NCBI RefSeq assembly: GCF_012027645.1
Contig: NZ_SNUU01000001.1
Location: 806,001 to 870,000, forward strand
Source of the DNA: Thermococcus sp. 18S1
Lineage (GTDB): Archaea > Methanobacteriota_B > Thermococci > Thermococcales > Thermococcaceae
Length of the DNA: 64,000 nucleotides
Direction: 5' to 3'
Position numbers and translations under genes: made by a program. This document shows, in pieces, positions 1 through 8,769 of this stretch (its first letter is position 1; every line of letters begins with the position of its first letter). Under the pieces are notes generated by a model. That model saw only the letters and a list, made by a program, of their open reading frames with translations. It was not told where the DNA came from and made no database searches.

Positions 1-411
1 CTGACGCTGGTAATCCTCATTTCGCTCCTCTTCCTTCGTGCAGTGCTTCCAAAGCGGTTTGAAAACAGAGTTGTGACTCTCCTGTGGAATTTTGCAACAA
101 TATTCTTGATAGGCTCCCTAATTTACCCGTACAATGAGCACCTCGCGTATTCCTACTTTGCCGGCGCGGGCGTGGCTGCAACATTCTACGCTTTTACTGA
201 CAAACTGCTTTATTATGGGCCCCAGATAACGTACTTCTGGATCGGCCTTGCGGTAGGCTTTATCCTTTCCCTTTCGGTCTTCAGGGACGAGGTTAGGGGC
301 AATACTGGCTTATTTCTCCTCCTTACGTTCGGATTTGGCTTTACAACACTCCTCATCGGAAAGCTCGTTAACTATAAGCCATTTTCTAAAAGATTTGGGG
401 GAGTGAGATGA
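1..411 (+). CDS. Polytopic membrane protein, 5' end outside window
   Basis: The reading frame is open to the first base of the window, so this is the C-terminal part of a longer gene; the GTG at 43 is probably an internal valine. The visible part is almost entirely hydrophobic, with about five membrane segments separated by short charged loops, and ends in a basic tail (KPFSKRFGGVR). The stop codon overlaps the next gene in an ATGA arrangement, so the two are co-transcribed and the products may act together in the membrane. I do not recognise the family and see no catalytic motif. Confidence 0.7.
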   Translation: MTLVILISLLFLRAVLPKRFENRVVTLLWNFATIFLIGSLIYPYNEHLAYSYFAGAGVAATFYAFTDKLLYYGPQITYFWIGLAVGFILSLSVFRDEVRGNTGLFLLLTFGFGFTTLLIGKLVNYKPFSKRFGGVR

Positions 412-1427
412 ACATGGATAGGAGGGAGAGACATTCCCTTCTCCTGAACTTTCTCGTTGGGACAGTTTTTTTAGGCGCTGTACTCCACTACGGCCTTTCG
501 CTTTCATTATGGAGAAGCCTCTTATTTGCGGGCCTCCTGTCGCTTCTCTACACCTTAGCACATATCCTCCGGAAAAGGTCCGATAAAGGACAGAGATGGT
601 CTCAATCTTTAAAATCCTCCTGCACGAAGTTTGTACTTGTTGTTCCGATTTCGTTTGGGTTTGCGGTGCTTTTATTCGGACTTATTTATGTAGCATTTGC
701 AAAACCGGGCACGTCTTTCGTCCCTCTTGCCAAAATGCTCGGCGTTTTGTTCATAATCGGCGCGTCTGCGCTGTTCCTCGTGGCGAATCTGCAGGAGAGG
801 GGCGAGAAAACGCCTGAAAAAGTCGTCTATTCCCGGCGGAACTTCCTTAAAGAACTTTCAACGTCCCTCCTTGTGTTTACTATTGCATACGCCTCAGGAG
901 TGAGTTTTGAAAAGAGCGTCTCGATGGCGCTCTACGTCTTTGTCCTGGCAAGCTGGTACTACTCCATGATGGCCCACAGGTATGTAATATCCGACCTGGA
1001 GCTTAAAATCATGGCCGTTGTAAGTTTTGTAGCGGTCGCATCTGGGTTGTACTTGTTTGTGCTCGGCAATATAACCCTCAGTGTACTGATCGGGGCGCTT
1101 TTTGCGGTCGTGTCTGAAAAAGACTACAAGATGACGAGGAAGCTCGTGGAAGAGGGACTGCTGGAGAGAAAATACGCCGAAAGCGGGGCCTGGGGCTTGT
1201 TTTACGGCGTTCTTTATGGGCTTGGGGCGATGATGGGCTTAATGCTAATCTCGGGGAGTTATAGTGCGTCGTTTATCAAAGAATCTTTGTTGACGATGTT
1301 TAGGCTCCTGTACATATTTACGGTAATCTTTGCCCCCCTCGGAACACTCGGTGGTTGGGCAAGATTGAAGTTTCATGGAATAAAATTCGATGGCCAAGAC
1401 AAAGGTGATTACGGGTTAGAAAAGTGA
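408..1427 (+). CDS. Polytopic membrane protein of unknown function
   Basis: 339 residues. The N-terminus is basic (MNMDRRERH) and is followed by about nine to ten predicted membrane segments. There is a hydrophilic loop near residues 55-70 (RKRSDKGQRWSQS) and another around 135-145 (EKTPEKVVYSRRN). A GGGGGAGTG ribosome site lies just upstream and the ATG overlaps the preceding stop; a second ATG lies two codons in (414). The gene forms an operon with the partial upstream membrane protein and is convergent with ileS. No transporter or enzyme signature is recognisable. Confidence 0.7.
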   Translation: MNMDRRERHSLLLNFLVGTVFLGAVLHYGLSLSLWRSLLFAGLLSLLYTLAHILRKRSDKGQRWSQSLKSSCTKFVLVVPISFGFAVLLFGLIYVAFAKPGTSFVPLAKMLGVLFIIGASALFLVANLQERGEKTPEKVVYSRRNFLKELSTSLLVFTIAYASGVSFEKSVSMALYVFVLASWYYSMMAHRYVISDLELKIMAVVSFVAVASGLYLFVLGNITLSVLIGALFAVVSEKDYKMTRKLVEEGLLERKYAESGAWGLFYGVLYGLGAMMGLMLISGSYSASFIKESLLTMFRLLYIFTVIFAPLGTLGGWARLKFHGIKFDGQDKGDYGLEK

Positions 1428-1476
1428 CCTACACCAAATGGGAAAATGAAAAATCAGAAAGGCGAGTGAGGTCTAA

Positions 1477-4400
1477 TCACCCTTCCACCTTCTCAATCCC
1501 TATCTTCGCCTGAACCTCGGGCCACTCGACGACGTAGCCTTTCACCTCGCCGAAGATTACCTCGGTTGCCCTCGTCTCCTTCTCCACGTAGTCGAGGTTC
1601 TCCTTGAGGAGCTCGCGGTTCTCGTCGGTGGTCTCTATGGTGACGACTATCCTGTCGTTGACGTCCAAATCAAGGCGCTTCCTCATCTCCTGTATCCTCC
1701 TGACGAACTCCCTGGCGAGGCCCTCGGCGAGGAGCTCTCTGGTGAGGGTCTTATCCACGAAGACCCTTCCGCCCTCGAACTCCTCACTGACAAAGAAGTC
1801 CGGCAGTTTCTCCTCGATTGTCAAATGCTCCCTCGTGAGGTGGAAGGTCTTGCCCTCTATTTCCACGTCCATCTCTCCCCTCTCGTAGAGCTCCTTTCCA
1901 TTCTCGTTTATCCAGGCTATCACGAGCTTGGCGTCGCCCTTGAACTCCGGCCCAACCTTGGCGAAGTTCGGCTTGATGACGAGCTCGCGCTCGACCTTGC
2001 CAACGACGACCTCCTTGGCGTTGAGCTGGTCGCGCAGGATTCTGTTGAGTCTCTCGACGGCCTTCTTGACGGTCTCATCCTCGGTCTCCACTATTATCCT
2101 CCTGACGGGGTAGCGGAGCTTTATCTTGGCCCTCTGCCTTGCTGAAGAGCCGGCCTCGACTATCCTCCTGACGTACTCCATCTCCCTCTCAAGCTCCTCG
2201 TCCCTTGCCTTCTCGTCGACCTCCGGCCAGTCGAGCATGTGGACGCTCTCCACACCGACGAACGGCCTGAGCATGTTCTGGTATATCTCCTCCGCTATGT
2301 ACGGGGTAAACGGTGCCATGAGCCTCAGCAGGACGTCAAAGACCTTCCAGACGGTGTAGTAGGCAGCGAGCTTGTCCGGGTCGTCCCCTTCAACCCACAT
2401 GCGCTTCCTGATGAGCCTTACATACCAGCGGCTCAGGTCCTCAACGACGAAGTGGTATATCGCCCTGGTGGCCCTTGTGAGCCTGAAGGTCTCTATTCCT
2501 TCAGTGACCTCACCTATGAGGCTGTTGACCCTGCTGAGTATCCATCTGTCCTCCTCGCGGAACGGAAGCTCCTCCGGCTTGAGCTTCGTCGGGTCGAAGT
2601 TGTCGAGGCTCATGTAGGTGGCGCTGAGAACGTAGACGTTCCAGAGTATGTTGAGCATCCTCTTGACCTGTGCCAATCCCTTCCAGCTGAAACGCAGGTT
2701 CTCCCACGGGTTGGTCGCCCAGAGCATGTAGAACCTGAAGGGGTCCCTTCCCTCCTTCTGGACGACCTCCTCTGGCCTTATTATGTTGCCGAGGCTCTTG
2801 CTCATCTTGTCGCCCTTCTCGTCCAAGACATAGCCGTGCATCGCCACGTGCCTGTAGGGGACTGTGTCGAAGGCTATAACTGAAGCCGCCTGCTGGGAGT
2901 AGAACCACTTGGTGACCTGGTCCTCACCCTCGACTATGAAGTCGGCAGGCCAGAGCTTCCTGAAGTTCTCCTCCGTCCTCGGGTAGTCGAGGGAGGCCCA
3001 GCTCGCTATTCCGCTGTCGAACCAGACGTCAACGACGTCTTTAACGCGCTTCATCTCCTTGCCGTTGACCTTTATGATGAAGGCATCGACGTAAGGCCTG
3101 TGGAGGTCCTCCGGGCCGAGCTTCTCCTCTATGACCCTGAGCTTCTCCTCATAGCTCTCCGGAAGCTCTATCCTCTCGCCGTTAACCTCTATCGCAACGC
3201 TGAGCTCCACAAGCTCCTTGAAGCTTCCAACGACGTGTATCTCGCCGTCCTCGGCCTGCCATATCGGGAGGGGTATTCCCCAGTACCTCTGCCTGCTTAT
3301 GACCCAGTCGCCCGAGTTGAGGACACCGTTGTCGTAGCGCACCTTGACCCAGTCGGGGTACCAGGTCACCTTCTCGTCGTTCTCCTTGATTATGAGGTCT
3401 TTGACCTTGCTGACCTTGAGGAACCACTGGTCTGTTGCACGGAATATGAGCGGGGTCTTACAGCGCCAGCAGTGCGGGTACTTGTGCTCTATCGTTCCGG
3501 CCTTCACGAGGTAGCCCTTGGTCTTGAGGTGCTCTATTATCTCCGGATCGGCGTCCTTGACATAGGTTCCCTTCCAGTGGCCCTCGGTGTAGCGTCCCTC
3601 ATCGTCGACCGGGCTGTAGACGGGCAGGCCATAGGCCCTTCCTACCTCATAGTCCTCCTCACCGTGGCCGGGGGCTGTGTGGACTAAGCCGGTACCGTCG
3701 CCAAGGGTTACGTGCTCGCCGAGGATTACGCGGTGCGCCCACTCGTACTTCTCGCGGAACTCCTTCTGGGCCGGGTACTCGTCCATGAGGACGTGGACGT
3801 AGCGGAGCCCCTCAAGCTCCTCTCCCTTGAACTCCTCAACTATCTCGCCCTTGACGCCGACTTCGCCCAGAACCCTCTCCACGAGGGCCTTCGCTATTAT
3901 CCAGTACTCCTCGCCCTCCTCGCTCTCGACCTTAACTTTGGCGTAGTCGTAGTCCGCGTGAACGGTGACGGCAAGGTTGGCCGGGAGGGTCCACGGTGTC
4001 GTCGTCCAGATGAGGAGGTACTCGTTCTCCCTGCCCTCTATCGGGAACTTGACGTATATGCTCGGGTCCTCCCTTATCTTGTACTCGCCGCGAACCTCGT
4101 GCTCGGCCAGGGCGGTCTCACAGCGCGGGCACCAGTGGAGGACGCGCTTGTCCTTCTCAAGCAGGCCCTTCTCGTGGGCCCTCTTGAGTGTGAACCAGCC
4201 TGATTCGATGTACTCGTTCTTTATGGTCATGTAGGGGTTGTCCCAGTCCATCCAGACGCCGAGCTGCCTGAACTGTCCGGTCATCACTTTGAGGTTGTTG
4301 AGGGCGAACTCCTTACACTTGCGTATGAAGTTGTCGACGCCTATCTCGGTCTCTATGTCCTTCTTGGTCTTGAGGCCGAGGGCCTGCTCGACCTTGACCT

Positions 4401-4680
4401 CTATCGGGAGGCCGTGCATGTCGAAGCCCGGCTGCCTGCGGACGTTGTAGCCCTGCATCGTCCTGAACCTTATCACCATGTCCTTGATTATCTTGTTCCA
4501 GGCCGTTCCGAGGTGTATTGCACCGCTGACGTAGGGCGGCCCGTCGAGGAAGTAGTATTTCGGGCCGTTCTGGCGCAGGGATTTCACTTTCTCGTAGGTG
4601 TTGTTCTCCTCCCAAAAGCGCTCGACCTTTTCCTCAAGCTTCCCTGGGGTATACTCCCTAAACTCCGGTTCCTTTATCAT
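1477..4680 (-). CDS. ileS: Isoleucyl-tRNA synthetase
   Basis: Class I aminoacyl-tRNA synthetase charging tRNA-Ile, 1067 residues, the usual length for archaeal IleS. The HIGH-type motif appears as HLGT at residues 57-60 within PPYVSGAIHLGT. The KMSKS loop is intact (DKMSKSLGN, near residue 625). Between them lies the large CP1 editing insertion, including the TTTPWTLPAN editing-site signature near residue 227. The C-terminal third is the helical anticodon-binding domain and archaeal tail. The start ATG is preceded by GGAGGG about eight bases upstream. The gene is monocistronic, convergent with the membrane-protein pair and divergent from the surface-protein gene at 5188. Confidence 0.98.
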   Translation of the reverse strand: MIKEPEFREYTPGKLEEKVERFWEENNTYEKVKSLRQNGPKYYFLDGPPYVSGAIHLGTAWNKIIKDMVIRFRTMQGYNVRRQPGFDMHGLPIEVKVEQALGLKTKKDIETEIGVDNFIRKCKEFALNNLKVMTGQFRQLGVWMDWDNPYMTIKNEYIESGWFTLKRAHEKGLLEKDKRVLHWCPRCETALAEHEVRGEYKIREDPSIYVKFPIEGRENEYLLIWTTTPWTLPANLAVTVHADYDYAKVKVESEEGEEYWIIAKALVERVLGEVGVKGEIVEEFKGEELEGLRYVHVLMDEYPAQKEFREKYEWAHRVILGEHVTLGDGTGLVHTAPGHGEEDYEVGRAYGLPVYSPVDDEGRYTEGHWKGTYVKDADPEIIEHLKTKGYLVKAGTIEHKYPHCWRCKTPLIFRATDQWFLKVSKVKDLIIKENDEKVTWYPDWVKVRYDNGVLNSGDWVISRQRYWGIPLPIWQAEDGEIHVVGSFKELVELSVAIEVNGERIELPESYEEKLRVIEEKLGPEDLHRPYVDAFIIKVNGKEMKRVKDVVDVWFDSGIASWASLDYPRTEENFRKLWPADFIVEGEDQVTKWFYSQQAASVIAFDTVPYRHVAMHGYVLDEKGDKMSKSLGNIIRPEEVVQKEGRDPFRFYMLWATNPWENLRFSWKGLAQVKRMLNILWNVYVLSATYMSLDNFDPTKLKPEELPFREEDRWILSRVNSLIGEVTEGIETFRLTRATRAIYHFVVEDLSRWYVRLIRKRMWVEGDDPDKLAAYYTVWKVFDVLLRLMAPFTPYIAEEIYQNMLRPFVGVESVHMLDWPEVDEKARDEELEREMEYVRRIVEAGSSARQRAKIKLRYPVRRIIVETEDETVKKAVERLNRILRDQLNAKEVVVGKVERELVIKPNFAKVGPEFKGDAKLVIAWINENGKELYERGEMDVEIEGKTFHLTREHLTIEEKLPDFFVSEEFEGGRVFVDKTLTRELLAEGLAREFVRRIQEMRKRLDLDVNDRIVVTIETTDENRELLKENLDYVEKETRATEVIFGEVKGYVVEWPEVQAKIGIEKVEG

Positions 4681-4809
4681 GTCAAAACCCTCCAGAAATG
4701 ATCTTTAGGATGGACTACCCTAGAACAGGGGGACTCAAGCCGCGAAACGGGCGAAGCGAAGGATAAAACACTCCCCCCTCATGGGCATCGGGGCAAAATT
4801 GGGGAGCGA

Positions 4810-4869
4810 GCTTATAAGGTTTTCGTGTCCCCTGCCGGGGATCAGCTCCCGCAGTGATGGGGACATCAC
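4810..4869 (+). other. TATA-like site followed by a strong hairpin in the ileS / 5188 gap
   Basis: In the 507-bp gap between ileS and the next gene a symmetric CTTATAAG (4811-4818) is followed by a 40-nt stem. TGTCCCC (4826-4832) pairs with GGGGACA (4859-4865), and inside it TGC plus GGG pair with CCC plus GCA (4833-4853). A second, mutually exclusive hairpin, GTGATG-ggga-CATCAC, covers 4854-4869. I find no coding sense here. It could be a small structured RNA or an old regulatory element. The rest of the gap, about 4900-5090, is AT-rich promoter-like DNA. Confidence 0.3.
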
Positions 4870-5058
4870 ATGCTACTTTACATTTGGTATGCAGTATTTG
4901 CAATTCTCTCCCAATTAGGATTTTACTTTTTTGCAGATACCACATGTTGCGCATTAAGGTTTTGGATATCTTTCAATTTATTATGTCAATTCCGTTTGTT
5001 TGAAAATATGATGAAATAATGCGAACTTTTTTATTATTGGGACTTTTAGTAACGAAAA

Positions 5059-5089
5059 TTTTAAATAACATTTCTTTAGTATATATTCA
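5059..5089 (+). promoter_or_regulatory. Promoter of the 5188 surface-protein gene
   Basis: Two TATA candidates lie in AT-rich DNA: TTTTAAATA at 5059-5067 and AGTATATATTC at 5079-5089. Either gives a 5' leader of roughly 75-105 nt ending in an unusually strong purine-rich ribosome site (GAGGAGGGAGGGG, 5173-5185) before the ATG. The strength of both signals suggests a highly expressed gene. Confidence 0.5.
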
Positions 5090-5187
5090 CGGAGATAAAA
5101 ATTGTGCCAAAATTTGAACTTGCCCCTGCTGAAATCGAACCCTCCGATGATCGAATTTGAACAACTCCTTCCGAGGAGGGAGGGGCC

Positions 5188-6267
5188 ATGGCAGGGGCGA
5201 AGGTCTGGAAGGCCCTCTTCGTGATGTTTGTTAGTATGGCTCTGGTAGCGGTGCCTTTTGTCAGCGCTGGTACTGAGGCCAACAGCGGCGGGCAGTTCAG
5301 CATTGGTTCAGTGGCCCCGCAGATAACTCAGGTCAAGTTCTACCAGGAAGACCACACCACCGAGACCACTACCGCCACCCCTGGCAATAAGTACTGGATT
5401 GACATAACTATCAGCGACCTCAACACAATGGACGATATCAAGGAGATAACCATATGGTTCTACTATGACACCAACAACACCAAAGTCGGTGGACTTCCAG
5501 CTGGAGATACCAGCTCCAGCAGCTATGTGATACTCAAGTACGTCAGGACTCCCTACAGCGACCAGGCTGGAACCTGGAAGTTCTACGACGCCCTTGGAAA
5601 CGAGCTTGGAACCACCTTCGGAACCTGGCAGATTGTGAACCAGAGCGACCCGACCGTCTGGGAGCAGAGCACTGGGACCTTCAGCGTTGAGATAGTCGTT
5701 GGCAAGACCGCCAAGGAGGCCAACGACGGCATAGCCCCGGGTGACTGGGACTTCCAGGTCAAGGTTAAGGACGATGCCAACCTTGAGAGCTCCGCCTACA
5801 CCGGCTACGGCTACACCATAAACTGGTACGGTGAGATATACGTTACCCCGAACTTCGCCTTCGGTACCGTCAGCCCGCAGAGCAACGACAATCCTGTGAT
5901 GTCACCGAGTACTGGATACCTGGACGTCTACGTGGTCAGCAACGGTAACTACGACGTCCAGACAAAGAGCGACGTGAACTGGACCGGCGTCAGTGACAAC
6001 ACCCTGAAGGTTAATGTGGTCACCGCACCGCCCGGGGACGGCCAGATACTCCTCAAGATAAACACCAACAACGATGCCACCACAGCCAACGCCATAGCCA
6101 CCACGTACACCGTCTGGCTCGACAATCAGAACGGTCCGACTAGCGATGGAAGCGCCGCCAACGGGCAGGGTGCCCACCACTACGCCTACATCTGGCTCGA
6201 CGTTGGTAACAACATCGCCCAGGATACCTACGTTGGACATGTATACTTCCAGGTGACCAACGCCTGA
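5188..6267 (+). CDS. Secreted beta-rich surface protein of unknown family
   Basis: 359 residues. A signal peptide (basic MAGAKVWK, hydrophobic core, cleavage near VSAG at residues 27-30) is followed by an all-beta, Thr/Asn/Asp/Tyr-rich mature chain. No C-terminal membrane anchor is present; the protein ends in a strand-like YVGHVYFQVTNA. Segments such as YWIDITISDLN and WDFQVKVKD look like immunoglobulin-type sandwich strands. Codon use is strongly biased to C-ending codons, consistent with high expression. The following gene encodes a membrane-anchored surface protein, which may be its partner. A fibre or matrix subunit is possible but unproven. Confidence 0.75.
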   Translation: MAGAKVWKALFVMFVSMALVAVPFVSAGTEANSGGQFSIGSVAPQITQVKFYQEDHTTETTTATPGNKYWIDITISDLNTMDDIKEITIWFYYDTNNTKVGGLPAGDTSSSSYVILKYVRTPYSDQAGTWKFYDALGNELGTTFGTWQIVNQSDPTVWEQSTGTFSVEIVVGKTAKEANDGIAPGDWDFQVKVKDDANLESSAYTGYGYTINWYGEIYVTPNFAFGTVSPQSNDNPVMSPSTGYLDVYVVSNGNYDVQTKSDVNWTGVSDNTLKVNVVTAPPGDGQILLKINTNNDATTANAIATTYTVWLDNQNGPTSDGSAANGQGAHHYAYIWLDVGNNIAQDTYVGHVYFQVTNA

Positions 6268-6278
6268 AGCCTCTAAAC

Positions 6279-6297
6279 CTTTCTCTTTTTGATTTTT
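6279..6297 (+). terminator. T-tract terminator after the 5188 gene
   Basis: A pyrimidine-rich run with three T clusters (CTTTCTCTTTTTGATTTTT) starts twelve bases after the stop codon, the typical archaeal factor-independent terminator. The next gene has its own TATA box. Confidence 0.55.
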
Positions 6298-6350
6298 GCA
6301 GGGGGTTTTCTGTTGTCAAGCCATCTTCTGCCACGGCGATTCACCACAGG

Positions 6351-6360
6351 ATTTAAATAC
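6351..6360 (+). promoter_or_regulatory. Promoter of the 6393 gene
   Basis: ATTTAAATAC is a good archaeal TATA box. Initiation about 25 bp downstream falls near 6381, past the in-frame GTG at 6366, so the ATG at 6393 is the start. Confidence 0.55.
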
Positions 6361-6392
6361 TTTAAGTGTTTAAAATTTGTGGGGGTGGTTCG

Positions 6393-7811
6393 ATGAAGCG
6401 GGCGGTGTTGGGTCTGTTACCGCTCCTCCTGGTTCTTCTGACTGCCTCAATGGTCGCGGCGTACATCGGTGTCTCGGGCGATTTCTACGCGCACATGTAC
6501 CAGGTTCCCATTGGGGGCACTGTCAGCGGCTCAAAGGTCGTCATCAGCAACCCCTCCAACGAAACCATTCACGTTAGGATGGTGTATCAGGTGGATCCCC
6601 AGACCGACCTATTGAGGGTGGAGTTCTCGGAGAAAGAGTTCACGCTTGAGCCTGGAGAAAGGAAGGTCATCTACGTCACCCTAAAAGCTGCCCAGAACTG
6701 TCCTCCTGGGAACTACACCGTTGTGGTGGGTGGTGAGGAGATAAAGCAGGTTGGAAACGAGAGCATAGCAACGCCATCGGGCGCCCTAAAGGCCACCGTG
6801 GTCGTGACGGGGGAGGGTTCAACCATTCGGGTGGTTGTGGTTGACGTTACTGGAAACGTGGTCCCGGTTGATACCGTACTTCTTTCCCTCCCATCTAAGT
6901 ATCAGATAGAACGCACGGACACCGGTAGGCTGGAGGCGGTGGTGGCACCCGGAAAGTACCGCGTTGAGGCGTACCTCGCCGGCAATTTCCTGAACTCCAC
7001 TGAGTTTGAGGTCGGCCCGAACGAAGAGAAGGAGGTTAAACTGGTTGTCAGGACGGTTTACTTCCTGGCCTTTGACGCCGCTCCCGCCACGAACACCGAG
7101 GGCAGGATAGGCTACGCGTACATTGTTTCAACCGTCCGCAACCTGTTCCGGCCCCTCAAGAACGCGGAGATAGTCCTAAGCGTTGCCTATAATGGGAAGC
7201 CGTTGGAGAACGTCAGCGTCTCGAAGATACCCCTCCTTCCCCTCAATGACACGGAGTTCAAGTACAACTACGTCCCCACCGATGGATGGAAGCCTGGGAC
7301 GTACTCCTTCCAGATACTCCTCTACTCAAACGGGCAGCTCTATGCCAGGACGGACGTTAAGAGCCTTGAAGTAACCCCCGAGATGGCCGGTGTCAGCGCG
7401 GCCCCTGGCCCCGGAGTGGCGGGGGGAGAGGAGAACAGCTATCTCTACATCGGCCTGGCCGCAGTGTTGGTGGTTTTGGTGACGCTGTTCCTGATGAGGA
7501 AGAAGGGCCCCATAAAGGTCGTTGATGCCCAGGCTGGGGATGGTAAGCTGAAGGTGAGGGTTGAGAACACCTCCAAGAATGACGCGATGCTGTTGCGCCT
7601 CAGGGTTCTCGCACTGCCCAGCAAAGTCGAGGTGGCAGACATCAAGAAGCCCAAACTTGTGGATGGCTCAAAGAAGCTGAAAGGGAAGGGCACCGGAACG
7701 ATTGAAGTTTCGGACGAGGATGGCTCCATCAGAGAGGCAATGGAGAGCGGGGGAGTTATCGTTAGGGTTGAGACCAACATAGGCGTCGGCGAGGCAAAGT
7801 TCAAGGTTTAG
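6393..7811 (+). CDS. Membrane-anchored surface protein with beta-sandwich ectodomain
   Basis: 472 residues from the ATG at 6393, which has GGGGGTG upstream. A signal peptide (MKRAVLGLLPLLLVLL...VAA) leads into a long ectodomain of NEW3/Ig-like strands (for example FTLEPGERKVIYVTLKA). A Gly/Pro linker (GPGVAGGEE) follows, then one membrane segment near residues 350-368 and a basic RKK stop-transfer. A further 100 or so residues (KVRVENTSKNDAMLL...) form another beta domain, predicted cytoplasmic. An extended domain after the membrane segment is unusual for an anchor protein. With the secreted protein upstream it could form a subunit-plus-anchor pair. Confidence 0.7.
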   Translation: MKRAVLGLLPLLLVLLTASMVAAYIGVSGDFYAHMYQVPIGGTVSGSKVVISNPSNETIHVRMVYQVDPQTDLLRVEFSEKEFTLEPGERKVIYVTLKAAQNCPPGNYTVVVGGEEIKQVGNESIATPSGALKATVVVTGEGSTIRVVVVDVTGNVVPVDTVLLSLPSKYQIERTDTGRLEAVVAPGKYRVEAYLAGNFLNSTEFEVGPNEEKEVKLVVRTVYFLAFDAAPATNTEGRIGYAYIVSTVRNLFRPLKNAEIVLSVAYNGKPLENVSVSKIPLLPLNDTEFKYNYVPTDGWKPGTYSFQILLYSNGQLYARTDVKSLEVTPEMAGVSAAPGPGVAGGEENSYLYIGLAAVLVVLVTLFLMRKKGPIKVVDAQAGDGKLKVRVENTSKNDAMLLRLRVLALPSKVEVADIKKPKLVDGSKKLKGKGTGTIEVSDEDGSIREAMESGGVIVRVETNIGVGEAKFKV

Positions 7812-8644
7812 CCTCTTTCATCTTTTCTAATCTCGTTCCATATTCCTGCCATTATCAGCGCGGCGCCCAGGTAACCCTTGACGCTGAGGACTTCCCCTAT
7901 CGTTATGAACGCCGCTATGTGCCCGAAAATTGGCTCCGCGGAGTATATCAGCGCGGCTTTGTGGGCCTTCGTGTTCCTCTGGTGCTTCACCTGGAGGGTG
8001 AACGCTATAACCGTCGCGAACAGCGAGGTGTAGAGCACCCCCGCCCACGGTAGCGGGTCTCTGGGAAACGTGAAGGGCTCGAAGAGCAGTGCAAAGGTCA
8101 GTGAGAAGACGAAGTTCCAGGTTATCTGCCAGAAGGCTAAGCTGAGATAGTCCTTCTCCCCGAACTTCTGGACTAGGACTATCTGGAAGGCGAAGCTGAG
8201 GGCGCAGAGAACCGTAAGCAGGTCGCCGTAGTTGAAGTCCAGGCTCGCCCCGGAAATTAAGTAGAGACCGGTCAGCGCTATTGCAAGCGATGCTATGTCC
8301 CTGAGCTTGAGCCTATCCCGGAGAATGAAATACGCTATGAAGGGCGTGAAGACGACGTAGAGCGAAGTTATGAATGCGGAGTTCGAGGCCGTGGTGTATT
8401 TGAGTCCCACTATCTGGAAGCCGTGGCCGAAGAAGAGGGTAAGCCCGAGGATGAAGCCCTCCCTGAAGGTCTCCCTCCTCAAAACCTTCGACCTGAAGAG
8501 GACGAGCATCAGGAGCGACGCTGTGCCGAAGCGATATGCCAAGAAGAGTATCGGCGGCAGGTAATCGAGGCTAACCTTCATCGCCGGAAAGGTAAACCCC
8601 CATATCGCGGTGATACCGAGGAGTACGAGCTCGGAGCGGTTCAT
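7808..8644 (-). CDS. EamA/DMT-family membrane transporter
   Basis: 278 residues with ten hydrophobic segments in two repeated halves, typical of the drug/metabolite transporter superfamily; the N-terminal signature is ELVLLGITAIWGFTFPAMK. Such proteins export amino acids or other small metabolites, and the substrate cannot be told. An upstream ATG at 8689 would add 15 residues, but a TATA box (CTTATAAAAG on this strand, 8665-8674) lies inside that extension and places initiation almost exactly on the ATG at 8644. That makes it a leaderless start. The stop overlaps the convergent 6393 gene by four bases. Confidence 0.85.
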   Translation of the reverse strand: MNRSELVLLGITAIWGFTFPAMKVSLDYLPPILFLAYRFGTASLLMLVLFRSKVLRRETFREGFILGLTLFFGHGFQIVGLKYTTASNSAFITSLYVVFTPFIAYFILRDRLKLRDIASLAIALTGLYLISGASLDFNYGDLLTVLCALSFAFQIVLVQKFGEKDYLSLAFWQITWNFVFSLTFALLFEPFTFPRDPLPWAGVLYTSLFATVIAFTLQVKHQRNTKAHKAALIYSAEPIFGHIAAFITIGEVLSVKGYLGAALIMAGIWNEIRKDERG

Positions 8645-8664
8645 CGCGTTCTGTAGTGCCTTCT

Positions 8665-8674
8665 CTTTTATAAG
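8665..8674 (-). promoter_or_regulatory. TATA box for leaderless DMT transporter mRNA
   Basis: CTTATAAAAG on the minus strand is centred about 25 bp upstream of the ATG at 8644, so the mRNA would begin at the start codon. Confidence 0.5.
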
Positions 8675-8727
8675 GTCTTCCCTTCGCATAAACCTGCATC
8701 TGCACGCTTCGGCGCACTTTCACAAGG

Positions 8728-8737
8728 ATTATATATG
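8728..8737 (+). promoter_or_regulatory. Promoter of the polyferredoxin/tungstoenzyme cassette
   Basis: ATTATATATG is a TATA box, with initiation expected near 8757. This leaves a very short leader carrying AGGTG before the ATG at 8770. Nothing else promoter-like separates the three cassette genes. Confidence 0.55.
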
Positions 8738-8769
8738 ATGGGTTCCAACTATGGAATTAGGTGTTCCCA

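Noticed and set aside
4715-4954. 79-codon minus-strand frame upstream of ileS
   Set aside because: No ribosome site, composition unlike a protein, and it runs through the hairpin region; treated as non-coding.
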